Origin: Nanobdellota archaeon
Lineage (GTDB): Archaea; Nanobdellota; Nanobdellia; Tiddalikarchaeales; Tiddalikarchaeaceae
Assembly (NCBI GenBank): GCA_016931175.1
Contig: JAFGFH010000021.1
Span: forward strand, 1 to 42,556
Direction of reading: 5' to 3'
DNA length: 42,556 bases
Below, one piece after another: positions 17,921-28,084 of this stretch (positions within the stretch are counted from its first letter, which is position 1; each line of letters starts with the position of its first letter). The translations under genes and the position numbers were made by a program. The notes below the pieces were generated by a model. It had not been told where the DNA came from, did not search any database, and saw nothing but the letters and a program-made list of their open reading frames with translations.

Positions 17921-18162
17921 TTAAAATATTCGTTCAAGAGAATTGCCCTAATTGTCCTCAATCAAAGGAGTTAGGCAAGCAGTTATTAAACGACGGAGTC
18001 AGTGTTGAATTCCACGACGTTCGCACAACTGAAGGCTTAGCGGAGAGCTTAATGTTTGACGTTTTAAGCACGCCAAGCACTGTAATATTAAAAGAGAATA
18101 AAGTAGTTCAATCATTCTTAGGCGCCACGCCTAAAATAGAAGAGGTGAAGAAGTGGTTATAG
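17914..18162 (+). CDS. Glutaredoxin/NrdH-like thioredoxin-fold protein
   Basis: KIFVQENCPNCPQSKELGKQLL...STPSTVILKENKVVQSFLG: CxxC redox motif and cis-Pro TPS. Confidence 0.88.
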   Translation: MLVKIFVQENCPNCPQSKELGKQLLNDGVSVEFHDVRTTEGLAESLMFDVLSTPSTVILKENKVVQSFLGATPKIEEVKKWL

Positions 18163-18839
18163 TTAAGGGAATAATAGAGAGCAGTTTCATAGATTATCCT
18201 GGAAAGATATCACTAGTAGTTTTCACTGCAGGGTGCAACTTTCACTGCCACTACTGTCATAATCCTGAACTAGTGAATCCTGAACCTCCATTCATGGCAG
18301 AAGATAAAGTGTTTAAACTAATAGATAACAAGAAGGAATGGATTGACGGAGTAGTAATCACAGGAGGAGAACCAACCCTTCACCAGGACTTGCCTCTTTT
18401 CATCAAGAAGATAAAAGAGAGAGGGCTTTTAGTAAAACTTGACACTAACGGTTCAAACCCTGAAATGATTAAAGAATTAACGGATTCTAAAATAGTTGAT
18501 TACTTAGCTATGGATGTTAAAGCTCCTTTGGAAAAGTACGAATCCGTTACTCAAATTAAGGTTAAGACGGAAGACTTGAAGAAGAGCATACAATTAATTA
18601 AAGAGTCAGGTATTGATTACGAGTTCAGAACTACCATACTGCCTTCATTATTGAACGAGAAGGATTTGGTAAAGATAGGATACTTATTGGAAGGAAGCAA
18701 ACTCTTAGTATTGCAGAGTTTCAGGAATGAGGTAACACTGGACGAGTCTTATAACACTCAGCCGAGTTATTTAAAGCCAGAGATGGAGCACTTCGTGCGC
18801 GTTCTTAAACCTTATTTTAAAAAAGTAATTTCAAGATAA
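18153..18839 (+). CDS. nrdG: Anaerobic ribonucleotide reductase activating enzyme (radical SAM)
   Basis: SSFIDYPGKISLVVFTAGCNFHCHYCHNPEL (CxxxCxxC), VVITGGEPTLH; GTG start with GAGGTGA SD. Confidence 0.92.
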   Translation: MVIVKGIIESSFIDYPGKISLVVFTAGCNFHCHYCHNPELVNPEPPFMAEDKVFKLIDNKKEWIDGVVITGGEPTLHQDLPLFIKKIKERGLLVKLDTNGSNPEMIKELTDSKIVDYLAMDVKAPLEKYESVTQIKVKTEDLKKSIQLIKESGIDYEFRTTILPSLLNEKDLVKIGYLLEGSKLLVLQSFRNEVTLDESYNTQPSYLKPEMEHFVRVLKPYFKKVISR

Positions 18840-19722
18840 CAGAAGAGACTACTAATAATACGAATGTTATTAATGATATCTCCCAGAACGAATCAATAGG
18901 TAAAGGCACGTTCATGCCGAAAAAACCGCTGATAATCGTTGGAATAACCATTAAGGCACCGATGATTGTGAGCCTGTAAATCTGCTCGTTCATCTTATTG
19001 CTGAGATTAGTAGTGTACAAGTAATTAACATTATTAACAGCTTCCTTAATTAATTCAACATAGTCCTGCATGTATAATACCCTGTCCTCGAAGTGGTGGC
19101 CGAAGTATTTCAAGTTAAGCGCTGGAACAGCACTGTTCTGAATCTCCTTAATAACCTCCAAGTCCCCTCTTAACAGTTTAGACGTGAAGAACAAGTGCTC
19201 TTTAACCAGGTTAGCTTTGCCAAGCAAAGCCTTCTTAGCCTTATTCTTAGCAACTAATAACTCCATGGCTTCAACGTCCTCCTCTAACTCTTCCAGTTTC
19301 TTAATACTCCTCTCAAGCAAAGCATCTATCATTAATGAGAATATGCTCGTAACGCCTGAAACTTTCTGAACACCCTTGTGAACGTTTTCAAAGACCTTGT
19401 TTATAGTCTCACTCTCCTTGCTAGTAATAGTTATAACCTTGCTCTTGGAAACTATTAGCGTTAACTGCAAAACATCTTCTTTTTTGGAAGGAAAACTCAA
19501 AACTATTACTGAGAATTCATCATGCTGCGTGATATTAGGCCTCTGCTCCTCCAATAAGTCCTCAATAAAACCGTTTCCTTTGCCAAGAAGCCTTGCCAGT
19601 ATCCTCTCAATACTCGCGCTTGAACTGAAATTAACCCACTGCAAACTCTTGCTGTTAAAATCAAAATCACTGCCTGTCTCTTTAGCCTTGAAATTCTTGT
19701 CAAAACTAAGGGTCTTAACCAT
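18817..19722 (-). CDS. corA: CorA-family magnesium/cobalt transporter
   Basis: C-terminal two TMs with IPTIISGFFGMNVPLP (GMN motif). Confidence 0.9.
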   Translation of the reverse strand: MVKTLSFDKNFKAKETGSDFDFNSKSLQWVNFSSSASIERILARLLGKGNGFIEDLLEEQRPNITQHDEFSVIVLSFPSKKEDVLQLTLIVSKSKVITITSKESETINKVFENVHKGVQKVSGVTSIFSLMIDALLERSIKKLEELEEDVEAMELLVAKNKAKKALLGKANLVKEHLFFTSKLLRGDLEVIKEIQNSAVPALNLKYFGHHFEDRVLYMQDYVELIKEAVNNVNYLYTTNLSNKMNEQIYRLTIIGALMVIPTIISGFFGMNVPLPIDSFWEISLITFVLLVVSSVILKLLF

Positions 19723-19767
19723 GAAACAATTAATGCATTGGAGGATTTAAATAATTAATTCTTTTTT

Positions 19768-20703
19768 TTATTTAACAATCCAGAATGACAACAAGTACAA
19801 GCCTATCAGCAGTAATGAACTCTTCCTGTCAATCTTCTTGTTAATTCCGAAGAAGAGGATTACAATAATAGAGACTAATACTAAGTATCCTCCTGTTGGA
19901 ATAATAAGATTGGATTCAATAATGTTAGGTCTGAATATTGGACCCAAACCCATGCTTAAAGTAACGTCTGTAATATTGCTTCCTAAAATGTCGCCTACAA
20001 AAATTTCATACTCTTTCTTCTTAATCGCTGATATGCCGACGAAGAGTTCAGGAATGCTCGTGCCTAATCCGACTGCGAAGAAGCTGACAACGTATTCAGG
20101 AATGCCTATCTGCTCGCTGAAGAAAACTACTGAGTTGACGAGAATAACTGAACCAATTATTAATCCTATAAGGCTTAAACCCAAGTATAAGCTGTACTTC
20201 TTCCACAATTGGGAGAAGACGAAGTCCTTCTCCTCAGTAACTATGTACTCTTTCTTCGTAACACTGTTGCTGATAATGTAATACAATGCTACGTAAGTCA
20301 CTGCAAGAATTGCGCCGTTAATCCTCGTAATGTAGCCTTTCTCAATAATACTGTAAGCTATTATTGTAGATATTATTACTCCGCTTCCGAGAATAAACAA
20401 GTTCTTCCTTTCAACCTTAACCTCTCCGCTTATTAAAACGCTTAAACCAAGAATAAGGGTAATCTGCGATATTGACGAGCCTACGGCGTCGCCAACGTTA
20501 ACGTCTCCGTGGCCTAAGATGGAAGAAGTGATTGAAGTGCTTATCTCTGGAATACTAGTGCCAATCGCTATTGCGAGTATGCCGATAATAATCGGTGACA
20601 CGCGCAGTATCTCACCCAGTTTAGTGCCGTAGTTAACAACCAAAGGGCTTAAATATATGAGTATGACTAGTCCAATAACGAAGCCAATAATCTCTAATAT
20701 CAT
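19768..20703 (-). CDS. Sodium/calcium exchanger (CaCA family)
   Basis: Two inverted alpha-repeats: AIAIGTSIPEISTSITSSILGHGDVNVGDAVGSSI and AVGLGTSIPELFVGISAIKKKEYEIFVGDILGSNI. Confidence 0.93.
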   Translation of the reverse strand: MILEIIGFVIGLVILIYLSPLVVNYGTKLGEILRVSPIIIGILAIAIGTSIPEISTSITSSILGHGDVNVGDAVGSSISQITLILGLSVLISGEVKVERKNLFILGSGVIISTIIAYSIIEKGYITRINGAILAVTYVALYYIISNSVTKKEYIVTEEKDFVFSQLWKKYSLYLGLSLIGLIIGSVILVNSVVFFSEQIGIPEYVVSFFAVGLGTSIPELFVGISAIKKKEYEIFVGDILGSNITDVTLSMGLGPIFRPNIIESNLIIPTGGYLVLVSIIVILFFGINKKIDRKSSLLLIGLYLLSFWIVK

Positions 20704-20767
20704 GCTTATTAAGAATAGATGCCAAGTCTTTAAAAGTTTTTAAGCAGAAAAAACTAAATAGTAATTA

Positions 20768-21949
20768 ATGAAGAAGCCTGAACTTTTAGCACCGTGCCAT
20801 GACTGGCCAACCTTAATAGCCGCGGTTGAAGCCGGAGCTGACGCAGTTTACTTCGGCGTGGAGAGGTTTAACATGCGCTTGAAGGCTAAGAACTTTAATT
20901 CAAAGGATTTACCAAAAATAGTGAATTACTGTCATGAGAATAAAGTCAAATCCTACTTAACTATTAATTCAATAATTTACGAGCCTGAATTGAAGAGTGC
21001 AAAAGAACTAGTTAAGAAGGCGAAACAGGCAGGCGTTGATGCATTAATAATCCACGACTTAGCACTAATACCAATCTGCAAGATTTTTAAAATACCCTTT
21101 CACATCAGCACTCAAGCCAGTGTATCAAATAGTGCAAGCGCTAACTTGTTCAAACAATTAGGCGCGAGCAGGGTAATACTAGCGAGAGAGGTGCAGTTAA
21201 AGGACTTGAAGAAGATAGTCAAAAATAGCAAGATTCCGGTTGAGGTCTTTATTCACGGAGCCATGTGCGTGTCAGTCTCAGGCAGGTGCTTCTTCTCGCT
21301 CTCAATGTACGGCGAATCAGCTAACAGGGGAGAATGTATGCAGCCTTGCAGGCAGAAGTGGACTGTGAAGAACGAGGATGCTGAAATGGTTTACGACGGT
21401 GAGCGTTTTTTGAACGCTAAAGACTTATGCACTATCACTTTTTTGGACAAATTAATCAAGACAGGAGTATCCTCGTTAAAAATTGAGGGCAGAAGAAAAG
21501 ACGCGAACTATGTTAATACAGTAGTAAGTGTTTACCGCGAAGCAATAGATGATTATTCCAAGAAGAAATTGCATAATTGGCTTGAAAGATTAAAATCAGT
21601 GTTTAACCGCGGATTCTCCACTGGCTTCTACTTAGGCAAACCCAAACCATCAGATGTTGAGTTGAAGAGCGACGGCACAACTTCCACGCACAGGAAACAA
21701 GCAGTTGGTGTTGTCAAGAATTATTATCCTAAAGCAAAAGCTGCAGAGGTTTACTTAAACCATGCAGGATTGAAAATAGGAGACACTATTATTTTTGAAG
21801 GAAAAACGACTTTTTTAAAACAAGAGATTGAATCCATGCAAATCAGCAAAAAAACAATCAAGAAATCAGTCAAAGGGCAGAGAATTTCCTTGAAAATAGA
21901 TTCCAAAGTCAGGAAAAACGACCAAGTATACGTGGTAAAAAAGATTTAA
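20768..21949 (+). CDS. Peptidase U32 family protein
   Basis: MKKPELLAPCHDWPTLIAAVEAGADAVYFGVERFNMR..., EVFIHGAMCVSVSGRCFFS, NRGECMQPCRQKW: U32 signatures. Confidence 0.92.
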   Translation: MKKPELLAPCHDWPTLIAAVEAGADAVYFGVERFNMRLKAKNFNSKDLPKIVNYCHENKVKSYLTINSIIYEPELKSAKELVKKAKQAGVDALIIHDLALIPICKIFKIPFHISTQASVSNSASANLFKQLGASRVILAREVQLKDLKKIVKNSKIPVEVFIHGAMCVSVSGRCFFSLSMYGESANRGECMQPCRQKWTVKNEDAEMVYDGERFLNAKDLCTITFLDKLIKTGVSSLKIEGRRKDANYVNTVVSVYREAIDDYSKKKLHNWLERLKSVFNRGFSTGFYLGKPKPSDVELKSDGTTSTHRKQAVGVVKNYYPKAKAAEVYLNHAGLKIGDTIIFEGKTTFLKQEIESMQISKKTIKKSVKGQRISLKIDSKVRKNDQVYVVKKI

Positions 21950-21977
21950 AAGCCACAGAGTTTTAAGAATTAATTAT

Positions 21978-24920
21978 ATGGCTGACAAGTATACTTCATT
22001 ATCTGAGGAAGAGATTCAAGGATTATTAGAAAATATTCAAAAAAATAAGTTAATAAATGAAAAAAAAGAATTAGATTTAGACATCTTTAATGACAGTCTT
22101 AAGGCCGCCAGTGAGAACTTAGGCACTATTATACCCAGTATTGTTGAGGTCAGCAAGGAGCAGGTTGCCATTATTAACCACGGGTTAGAAGGTGTTATTA
22201 ACTTCGTAAGAGCATTCCAGACAGTGAATACTACATTTGCTGTAATGGCTGAGAATACTGGAAACCCTGACAAGTTTAACAAGTTCGTTAACAAGTTAGA
22301 CCAGGTTACTGATTTGGAGAAAAGGATAGTAACCGATGTTAAAGACTCATTAATTAATCTCGGAGCATTACTTAAGGAGACTATAAAAGAGACAGCTGTT
22401 TACTATGCAGCTCTTGGAAAGATAATATACTCAGACAGTGAAGAGGTAATAAACCTATCATATAAAGCAGACCCTGCTTTAAGGTCTAAAATAAGAGAGT
22501 TGTACCAGAGAAAAGAAGTAAACCTGCCTAAGACTATAACTACAAAGTTAGGACTGGTTCAAATAATACAATCTCTTGAAAATGTAAGCAAAGAGATAAA
22601 GAAGATACCTGACAGGGACTTGGAGTATTATACTATTAAGGCAGCTAGGAAAGGAGCAGAGAAACCGATTGAGATTAGTCTTGACATTGATGTAATGAAG
22701 ACATTAAAGTCATTAAGCGGTGAATTATTATCCTCTCTAACAAGGGTTGGATTATTAGTCAAAGACCAGGATAATAATGTTCAAATGCTGAAATCAGAGG
22801 TCTTCGCAGAGAACCTGATTGCTCAATCAGGTATTGATGAAACCACTAAAGCATTAGAAGGGATTGAAAAAGACATTGACGTTGTTAAGTTCTTCAAAGA
22901 CAGGGCAAGAAGATTGTTCGAACTAAAGAACATGAAAGTTGAAGACAAACACGCTGCAGCATTGTTCAAAGAGTTAGCAATAACTAAAAAGGATGAGAAC
23001 AAGGCAAGAGAACTGCATGATGACATTGTCAAGAACCAGATTAAACACATCACAACTATTGTAAGAGCATTCGCTGAGATAGTATCATTATGGGGCCACC
23101 AGGTTGACAGCGAGATACACATAGGACAAGTCGCTGACAAGACAGCAATAGCTTTGAAGAAACTGACAGAGGTTGAGTTAAAACTTGACTCAAACGCTAA
23201 TACTGAATCATTATTAATAACAAGAGATACTCAAGAGTCTATAGAGAAGACTTGTGCCAAGGCCAAAGACTTGAAAATAGTAGGCAAAGTAATGCAGTTC
23301 TTACTGCAGAGATTAAAGACAGTAGTAGGATTCAATGAGAGCCTTGAAAAGGATTTAAGATACTTCTCACAGCAGAAAGCAAGCGCTGAGGACTACAAGA
23401 ACAGGCACTTGGAAGGAATTAAGGAGTTAATCTATGAAAGATATCCTAAGATGAGCAAGAACGTCAGCCAGATAATAACTAATTTCAACAACAGTTTAAG
23501 CAAGATAACTGACAATAGGAATATTTTTGAAAACAAGAGATTGTTTGACGAGTTCGCTTCAAACTATGCTCTCATAAACGCTTCATTGAACGAGTTCAAG
23601 AAGGAATTAACCAAGGTTAACCTTTCAGATATTACTGTGGAAAACTTTGAACAATTATGCACGGAACTGCAGGGTTCAATGGGAGATGTAGGATTTAATC
23701 TCAAAAACTTGTTCACCAAACTTAACAGTTTAACAAATACGTTCTCGAATGATATTAACAACTTCATGCAGATATCCGACGCTTACAAAGAGTTTGTCAA
23801 GGAGATGGCGCCGATGCTTGACTTCATAAGATACATAGTTGACTACCAGAAGAAACTGGTTGGCGAGAAGATTGAAGTCAAGGTAATGAACTATAAGATT
23901 CAAGGATTCCAGAAATTATTCAGCGAGCTTGAAGCCATGCAGAAAGAACAGGCCGGGCTTGAGAAAGAACTTTATGATGTAATGAAGAGTGTTGGCTTAA
24001 CAAGAAGTTCAGAAATGGTTTACCAGAGTTATACCAAAAAATTGGATGAAGACTTCAGAGGCTTATTTGGAGAGATGCAGACTTACCTTAATGAATACTT
24101 CAGCGACAAGGCAAAGATAGACGAAGCTTACAACCTCGTAAAAACGCATCTTCAAAGATTTGAGGTTGACTTCAGGGATTATAATAACAGGTTAAAAGGC
24201 GCCAAGGTAGGATTCTTCCAGAAACTGTTCAAGACTCAGAGTTATAAGACGAGCGAGTTCTGGGATGACTTGAAGAATACGAAGAAATCACTTGAGAAGT
24301 ATGACAAAATCGTTGATAAATTAAGAAAGACAAGCATAAATGTTGAAAAGATTTCCAAGGCAGACAATAACGTTGTTAAAAAGTTCTGCGACTTTTCAGT
24401 AATACTAGTAAACGATTTACTGCTTGGTTTGAAGGACTTAGTTAACGAGTTATACACAGTATATAATGTAATGTTCTTGGTTGTAAACAATTTAAAGATA
24501 CTAGTGAGTTCAGAGGGAACAAGCGAGGATAAGCAGGGCAATTATATTGAAAATTTCAATAAAATGCTGCAAGAACTTAAGAAAATGAATGAGAATATAT
24601 CAAAGGCAGAGGATAAGACCTTTGACCTTGAAGAGTTTGATGTTCTGCCTGTTCAGAGCATGCTTGAAGCACTAAATAAGGTAACAGATTTTTCAAACAT
24701 TGCAAACGTTACAGAAGACCAGAGAAACACTATTAATAAAGAGAAGCAGGAGATAGAGAAGAGCGTGCTCTTTGTTAAGAACGGCTTGTTAGAGTTTTTC
24801 TCCAAGTTCTTAATTGATGTTTACGATACCAGAATGGAGTCCGCCTCTGATAAGGAAAAGACTAAATTGAAGGATCAGAAGAGCAAGTATTTAAAACTCT
24901 TAAAAAACTTGAATAAGTAA
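21978..24920 (+). CDS. 980-aa predicted coiled-coil cytoplasmic protein of unknown function
   Basis: Single long ORF, highly charged alpha-helical composition, no TM or signal peptide and no P-loop seen. Confidence 0.75.
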   Translation: MADKYTSLSEEEIQGLLENIQKNKLINEKKELDLDIFNDSLKAASENLGTIIPSIVEVSKEQVAIINHGLEGVINFVRAFQTVNTTFAVMAENTGNPDKFNKFVNKLDQVTDLEKRIVTDVKDSLINLGALLKETIKETAVYYAALGKIIYSDSEEVINLSYKADPALRSKIRELYQRKEVNLPKTITTKLGLVQIIQSLENVSKEIKKIPDRDLEYYTIKAARKGAEKPIEISLDIDVMKTLKSLSGELLSSLTRVGLLVKDQDNNVQMLKSEVFAENLIAQSGIDETTKALEGIEKDIDVVKFFKDRARRLFELKNMKVEDKHAAALFKELAITKKDENKARELHDDIVKNQIKHITTIVRAFAEIVSLWGHQVDSEIHIGQVADKTAIALKKLTEVELKLDSNANTESLLITRDTQESIEKTCAKAKDLKIVGKVMQFLLQRLKTVVGFNESLEKDLRYFSQQKASAEDYKNRHLEGIKELIYERYPKMSKNVSQIITNFNNSLSKITDNRNIFENKRLFDEFASNYALINASLNEFKKELTKVNLSDITVENFEQLCTELQGSMGDVGFNLKNLFTKLNSLTNTFSNDINNFMQISDAYKEFVKEMAPMLDFIRYIVDYQKKLVGEKIEVKVMNYKIQGFQKLFSELEAMQKEQAGLEKELYDVMKSVGLTRSSEMVYQSYTKKLDEDFRGLFGEMQTYLNEYFSDKAKIDEAYNLVKTHLQRFEVDFRDYNNRLKGAKVGFFQKLFKTQSYKTSEFWDDLKNTKKSLEKYDKIVDKLRKTSINVEKISKADNNVVKKFCDFSVILVNDLLLGLKDLVNELYTVYNVMFLVVNNLKILVSSEGTSEDKQGNYIENFNKMLQELKKMNENISKAEDKTFDLEEFDVLPVQSMLEALNKVTDFSNIANVTEDQRNTINKEKQEIEKSVLFVKNGLLEFFSKFLIDVYDTRMESASDKEKTKLKDQKSKYLKLLKNLNK

Positions 24921-24921
24921 A

Positions 24922-25452
24922 ATGAAGATCACAATCTCCGGCGACTTAGGCAGCGGGAAATCAACGGTTGCTAAAATAATAGCTGAGCGTTTGAAACTCA
25001 AGTATTACAGCACTGGAATGATGTTCCGCAAACTAGCTAATGATATGAAATTATCATTGAAAGACTTGACGGAATTAGCAGAGAAGGATTCCAGGATTGA
25101 CAAGCGAATCGATGACTACCAGAAGAAACTCGGACGAACAGAAGACGATTTCATACTGGAAGGCAGATTAGGCTACCACTTCATACCAGACAGCATAAAA
25201 ATCTACTTAAAGGTTACTCCGGAAGAAGCAGCGAGGAGAATACTATTAAACCAGCGCAGCGACGAGTTATACAAAGACTTGCCTGAAGCTATTAAGTCAA
25301 TAAAGGAGAGGCGCAAGAGTGAACTCTTAAGATACAAAGAGTTGTACAAACTCAACCCTGAAGATGAATCTAACTATGACTTAGTAATAGATACAACTCC
25401 AATACCTGCAGAGCAGGTAGCGGAGAAGATAATAAAATTTACTTGCCCTTAA
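24922..25452 (+). CDS. cmk: Cytidylate kinase
   Basis: MKITISGDLGSGKSTVAKIIAERLKLKYYSTGMMFRKLA...RRILLNQRSDE: archaeal Cmk-like NMP kinase. Confidence 0.88.
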   Translation: MKITISGDLGSGKSTVAKIIAERLKLKYYSTGMMFRKLANDMKLSLKDLTELAEKDSRIDKRIDDYQKKLGRTEDDFILEGRLGYHFIPDSIKIYLKVTPEEAARRILLNQRSDELYKDLPEAIKSIKERRKSELLRYKELYKLNPEDESNYDLVIDTTPIPAEQVAEKIIKFTCP

Positions 25453-25666
25453 CCTTCTTAGCACCCTGCCTTAAAGCCTTAGCCAAATCAGTCAAGCCCT
25501 TAGACAAGTCACTCTTAGCTTTCTTAACAACCTTGCCCTCCTTGTACTTAACCTTAATCTTTCCAAAGTCGCGCTTGATAACGCTTGCAATGTTGTTAAT
25601 CATCTTGCCAATATCCTTAAGAGCTGCCTTAGTCTCCTTTTCTAAATCAGATTTTTTTGCAACCAT
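25439..25666 (-). CDS. Small Lys-rich basic protein
   Basis: 75 aa, strongly basic (KIKVKYKEGKVVKKAKSDLSKG...RQGAKKVKGK); fills the gap between cmk and the DUF2207 gene. Confidence 0.55.
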   Translation of the reverse strand: MVAKKSDLEKETKAALKDIGKMINNIASVIKRDFGKIKVKYKEGKVVKKAKSDLSKGLTDLAKALRQGAKKVKGK

Positions 25667-25700
25667 AAACTAGAAATAAGCAGTAGTTGTTTTAAAGCTT

Positions 25701-27545
25701 TTACCTGGCTCCTCCTCCTCCCCCGCCGTGGCCTCCGCCGAAACCTCCTCCTCCTCCTCCGAAGCCGCTGCGGCCCCCGCTGCTCCTGCTTCTAACACTA
25801 CTGGACATCATAGTCGAATGCAGTGAGGAGTAGAAATGAGGATGGTAATACAAGACTGCCATGTTGCTGTTCTTAGCAAAGTCAGGCACTTGAAGTTTCA
25901 TAACCTTAATAACATTATCAGCCACTCCCAAGATGATAGCGTAAACTAGGAACTGCTCCCACATTATAATACTCTGAGGAGGATGCTCTTTAAGCAAAGA
26001 GTAATCCTTCAAGAACTTCTTGAAATTATTCCACTTCAACTCGAAATTCCTGCCCTTCTGAGTCCACTTGCCAAGAACTTTCCTGCTAATCAGATTAAGA
26101 ACAACAACAGTAATGAAAGAGATAATGAAAGCAGTGCTTATTATGGAGCCAAAAGCTAAACTAATCCCTCCCATTAAACCAATCATGTGAATTAATAGAA
26201 AACCATTAATGAAGATTCCAACAATTAAGTTCTTCCTGGATACTAAGAAAGAGACAATAATAAAAGGCAAGTAAATTAGTAAAGGAAAAACTATGAAAAG
26301 GTTTGCAAGATTAGTTGTTAAAAGCGTAACAATAGAGATTATAGTTAAAATAGCAGACCATTTAAGGAACTCCTTGTTGCCTTTGTCAATAAAGTAATCC
26401 TCTTTCTTAAACGTCTCCGAAACAGCTTCTTTAAAAGACTTAATCGTCTTCTGGAAACTCTCACTATCACTGTAAGACTGAAGCTTCTTCTTCATACTAT
26501 TCCAGTTAACAGTATTATCCTTTTCAGCGTATTTAAACAAGAATGTTAAGACCTTATCCTCGTAATCAGTTAATTGAATCGCGTCTTTCTTGTCATTGTG
26601 TATTTGAATAATAACATTCTTCTCATCACCCTTGAAGCTGAGAATCTTCATCCTTGCAAGGTCAAACATTGTAGCAATGAAAGCCTCCAAGATTGGTTTG
26701 CCGTCATTATGCGAGTTAAGAATAGCACTGACTATTGCAGGACTGTCACTGGTAGGAGGGTTCCTCTCATAGACACCCATGTATTCAACAACTAATTCCC
26801 TTCCATACTTGTTGTAAACAATCCAGAATAGAACAGGAGGCCAGATTACGAAGATTATTGCAAAAAAAATCTCCATAAATTGCTTAACTGCGTAATAAGT
26901 CTCCATAGCTTTTATCTCATCAGCTTGTGTTCCTTCATGAACATCAGCGTATCTAGTCTCGCTTAAGGGTGCGAAAGTGGCTTGTGCTTCAATCCAGTGG
27001 TTTGCGGGAACACCGTTAGCAGTGTAATAGATTACATTGCCAGTGCTGTTGTAAACGTTTCCAGTAACCTGGTTGTGAATCCAGTACTCTCTGACGTCAG
27101 AAGGCAGAGTAATTGTAGCAGTTAAGGTTGTAAGCCTTTCCCAATCCGCTCCCCAGAACTGGAAGTGCAAACTGCTGATATCATCGTAGACGTCAACGAC
27201 TTTATCCATAGTGTAATCCATTACAACAGTGGTTTCCTTGTCGCACTGGTAATCCCTGAAGTAGAACTCGTAAATATAGTAATCAGACTGTCTCTCACGC
27301 GACTCAGTGAAGACCTCACTTGAAGAGCCTTGGAAGCTTATAATGTCAGACTCGCTGAACAAAGGAATCTCCCTGTAAATCACACTGTAGCAGCCGTCAA
27401 AGTGGAAGGTTAACTCTTCCCTTACACTAACCAAACCGTCATCAGCAACGTTTACTTGAACATCCGCGCTTTTAATAAAGAAACTTTTTGCAAAAACAGT
27501 AGAGAAAGATAATAGTAAAAGCAATAAAACCAGCTTCTTCTTCAA
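25701..27545 (-). CDS. DUF2207 family membrane protein with Gly-rich C-terminus
   Basis: Signal peptide, VQVNVADDGLVSVREELTFHFDGCYSVIYREIPL, TM segments and the GGGGGGFGGGHGGGGGG tail; overlaps LemA gene by 4 nt. Confidence 0.85.
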   Translation of the reverse strand: MKKKLVLLLLLLSFSTVFAKSFFIKSADVQVNVADDGLVSVREELTFHFDGCYSVIYREIPLFSESDIISFQGSSSEVFTESRERQSDYYIYEFYFRDYQCDKETTVVMDYTMDKVVDVYDDISSLHFQFWGADWERLTTLTATITLPSDVREYWIHNQVTGNVYNSTGNVIYYTANGVPANHWIEAQATFAPLSETRYADVHEGTQADEIKAMETYYAVKQFMEIFFAIIFVIWPPVLFWIVYNKYGRELVVEYMGVYERNPPTSDSPAIVSAILNSHNDGKPILEAFIATMFDLARMKILSFKGDEKNVIIQIHNDKKDAIQLTDYEDKVLTFLFKYAEKDNTVNWNSMKKKLQSYSDSESFQKTIKSFKEAVSETFKKEDYFIDKGNKEFLKWSAILTIISIVTLLTTNLANLFIVFPLLIYLPFIIVSFLVSRKNLIVGIFINGFLLIHMIGLMGGISLAFGSIISTAFIISFITVVVLNLISRKVLGKWTQKGRNFELKWNNFKKFLKDYSLLKEHPPQSIIMWEQFLVYAIILGVADNVIKVMKLQVPDFAKNSNMAVLYYHPHFYSSLHSTMMSSSVRSRSSGGRSGFGGGGGGFGGGHGGGGGGAR

Positions 27546-28084
27546 AAACTCACACCCTTATAATCAGACTTCTCGCTGAAAGGCTCAGCAGTCTTCAAAC
27601 CCATAATGTTCCCTATTAAAGAAAAAGGGAATGACTGCAGTCTAGTGTTGAACTTGAACACTACATCATTATAGAACTGCCTAGCGTAAGCAATCTTGTC
27701 TTCAACGTCTGTAATCTCCTCCTGCAAGAGCTTGAAGTTCTCATTAGCCTTAAGCTCAGGATAATTCTCAGCAACTATGAAGAACCTTGTTATTAACTTG
27801 TTAATCTCCTGGTTCAACTCGTACTTCTTGCTTACGCTCTTGCTGTTGTCAATAGCAGTTCTTAACTTAGTAATCTCTGTAAGCGTAGTCTTCTCGTACT
27901 TGCTGTAACCCTTAACTACTTGCACAAGCTTAGGTATTAAGTCGCTTCTCTTCTTCAACTGCACGTTAATCTGAGCCCATGCATTGCTAACCCTGTTATT
28001 CAAAGTAATGAAACTATTATAGACTAGTATTGAGAAGATAATAACACCAATTATTACTAATCCAACACCTGCTAAAACCATCAT
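27542..28084 (-). CDS. lemA: LemA family protein
   Basis: YNSFITLNNRVSNAWAQINVQLKKRSDLIPKLVQVVKGYSKYEKTTLTEI...AENYPELKANENFKLLQEEI. Confidence 0.93.
   Translation of the reverse strand: MMVLAGVGLVIIGVIIFSILVYNSFITLNNRVSNAWAQINVQLKKRSDLIPKLVQVVKGYSKYEKTTLTEITKLRTAIDNSKSVSKKYELNQEINKLITRFFIVAENYPELKANENFKLLQEEITDVEDKIAYARQFYNDVVFKFNTRLQSFPFSLIGNIMGLKTAEPFSEKSDYKGVSF

Noticed and set aside
22823-23140. Antisense ORFs in the 980-aa coiled-coil gene (also 22037-22294, 23564-23767, 24242-24541)
   Set aside because: Typical antisense shadows of Lys/Glu-rich coding sequence; no start or promoter support.
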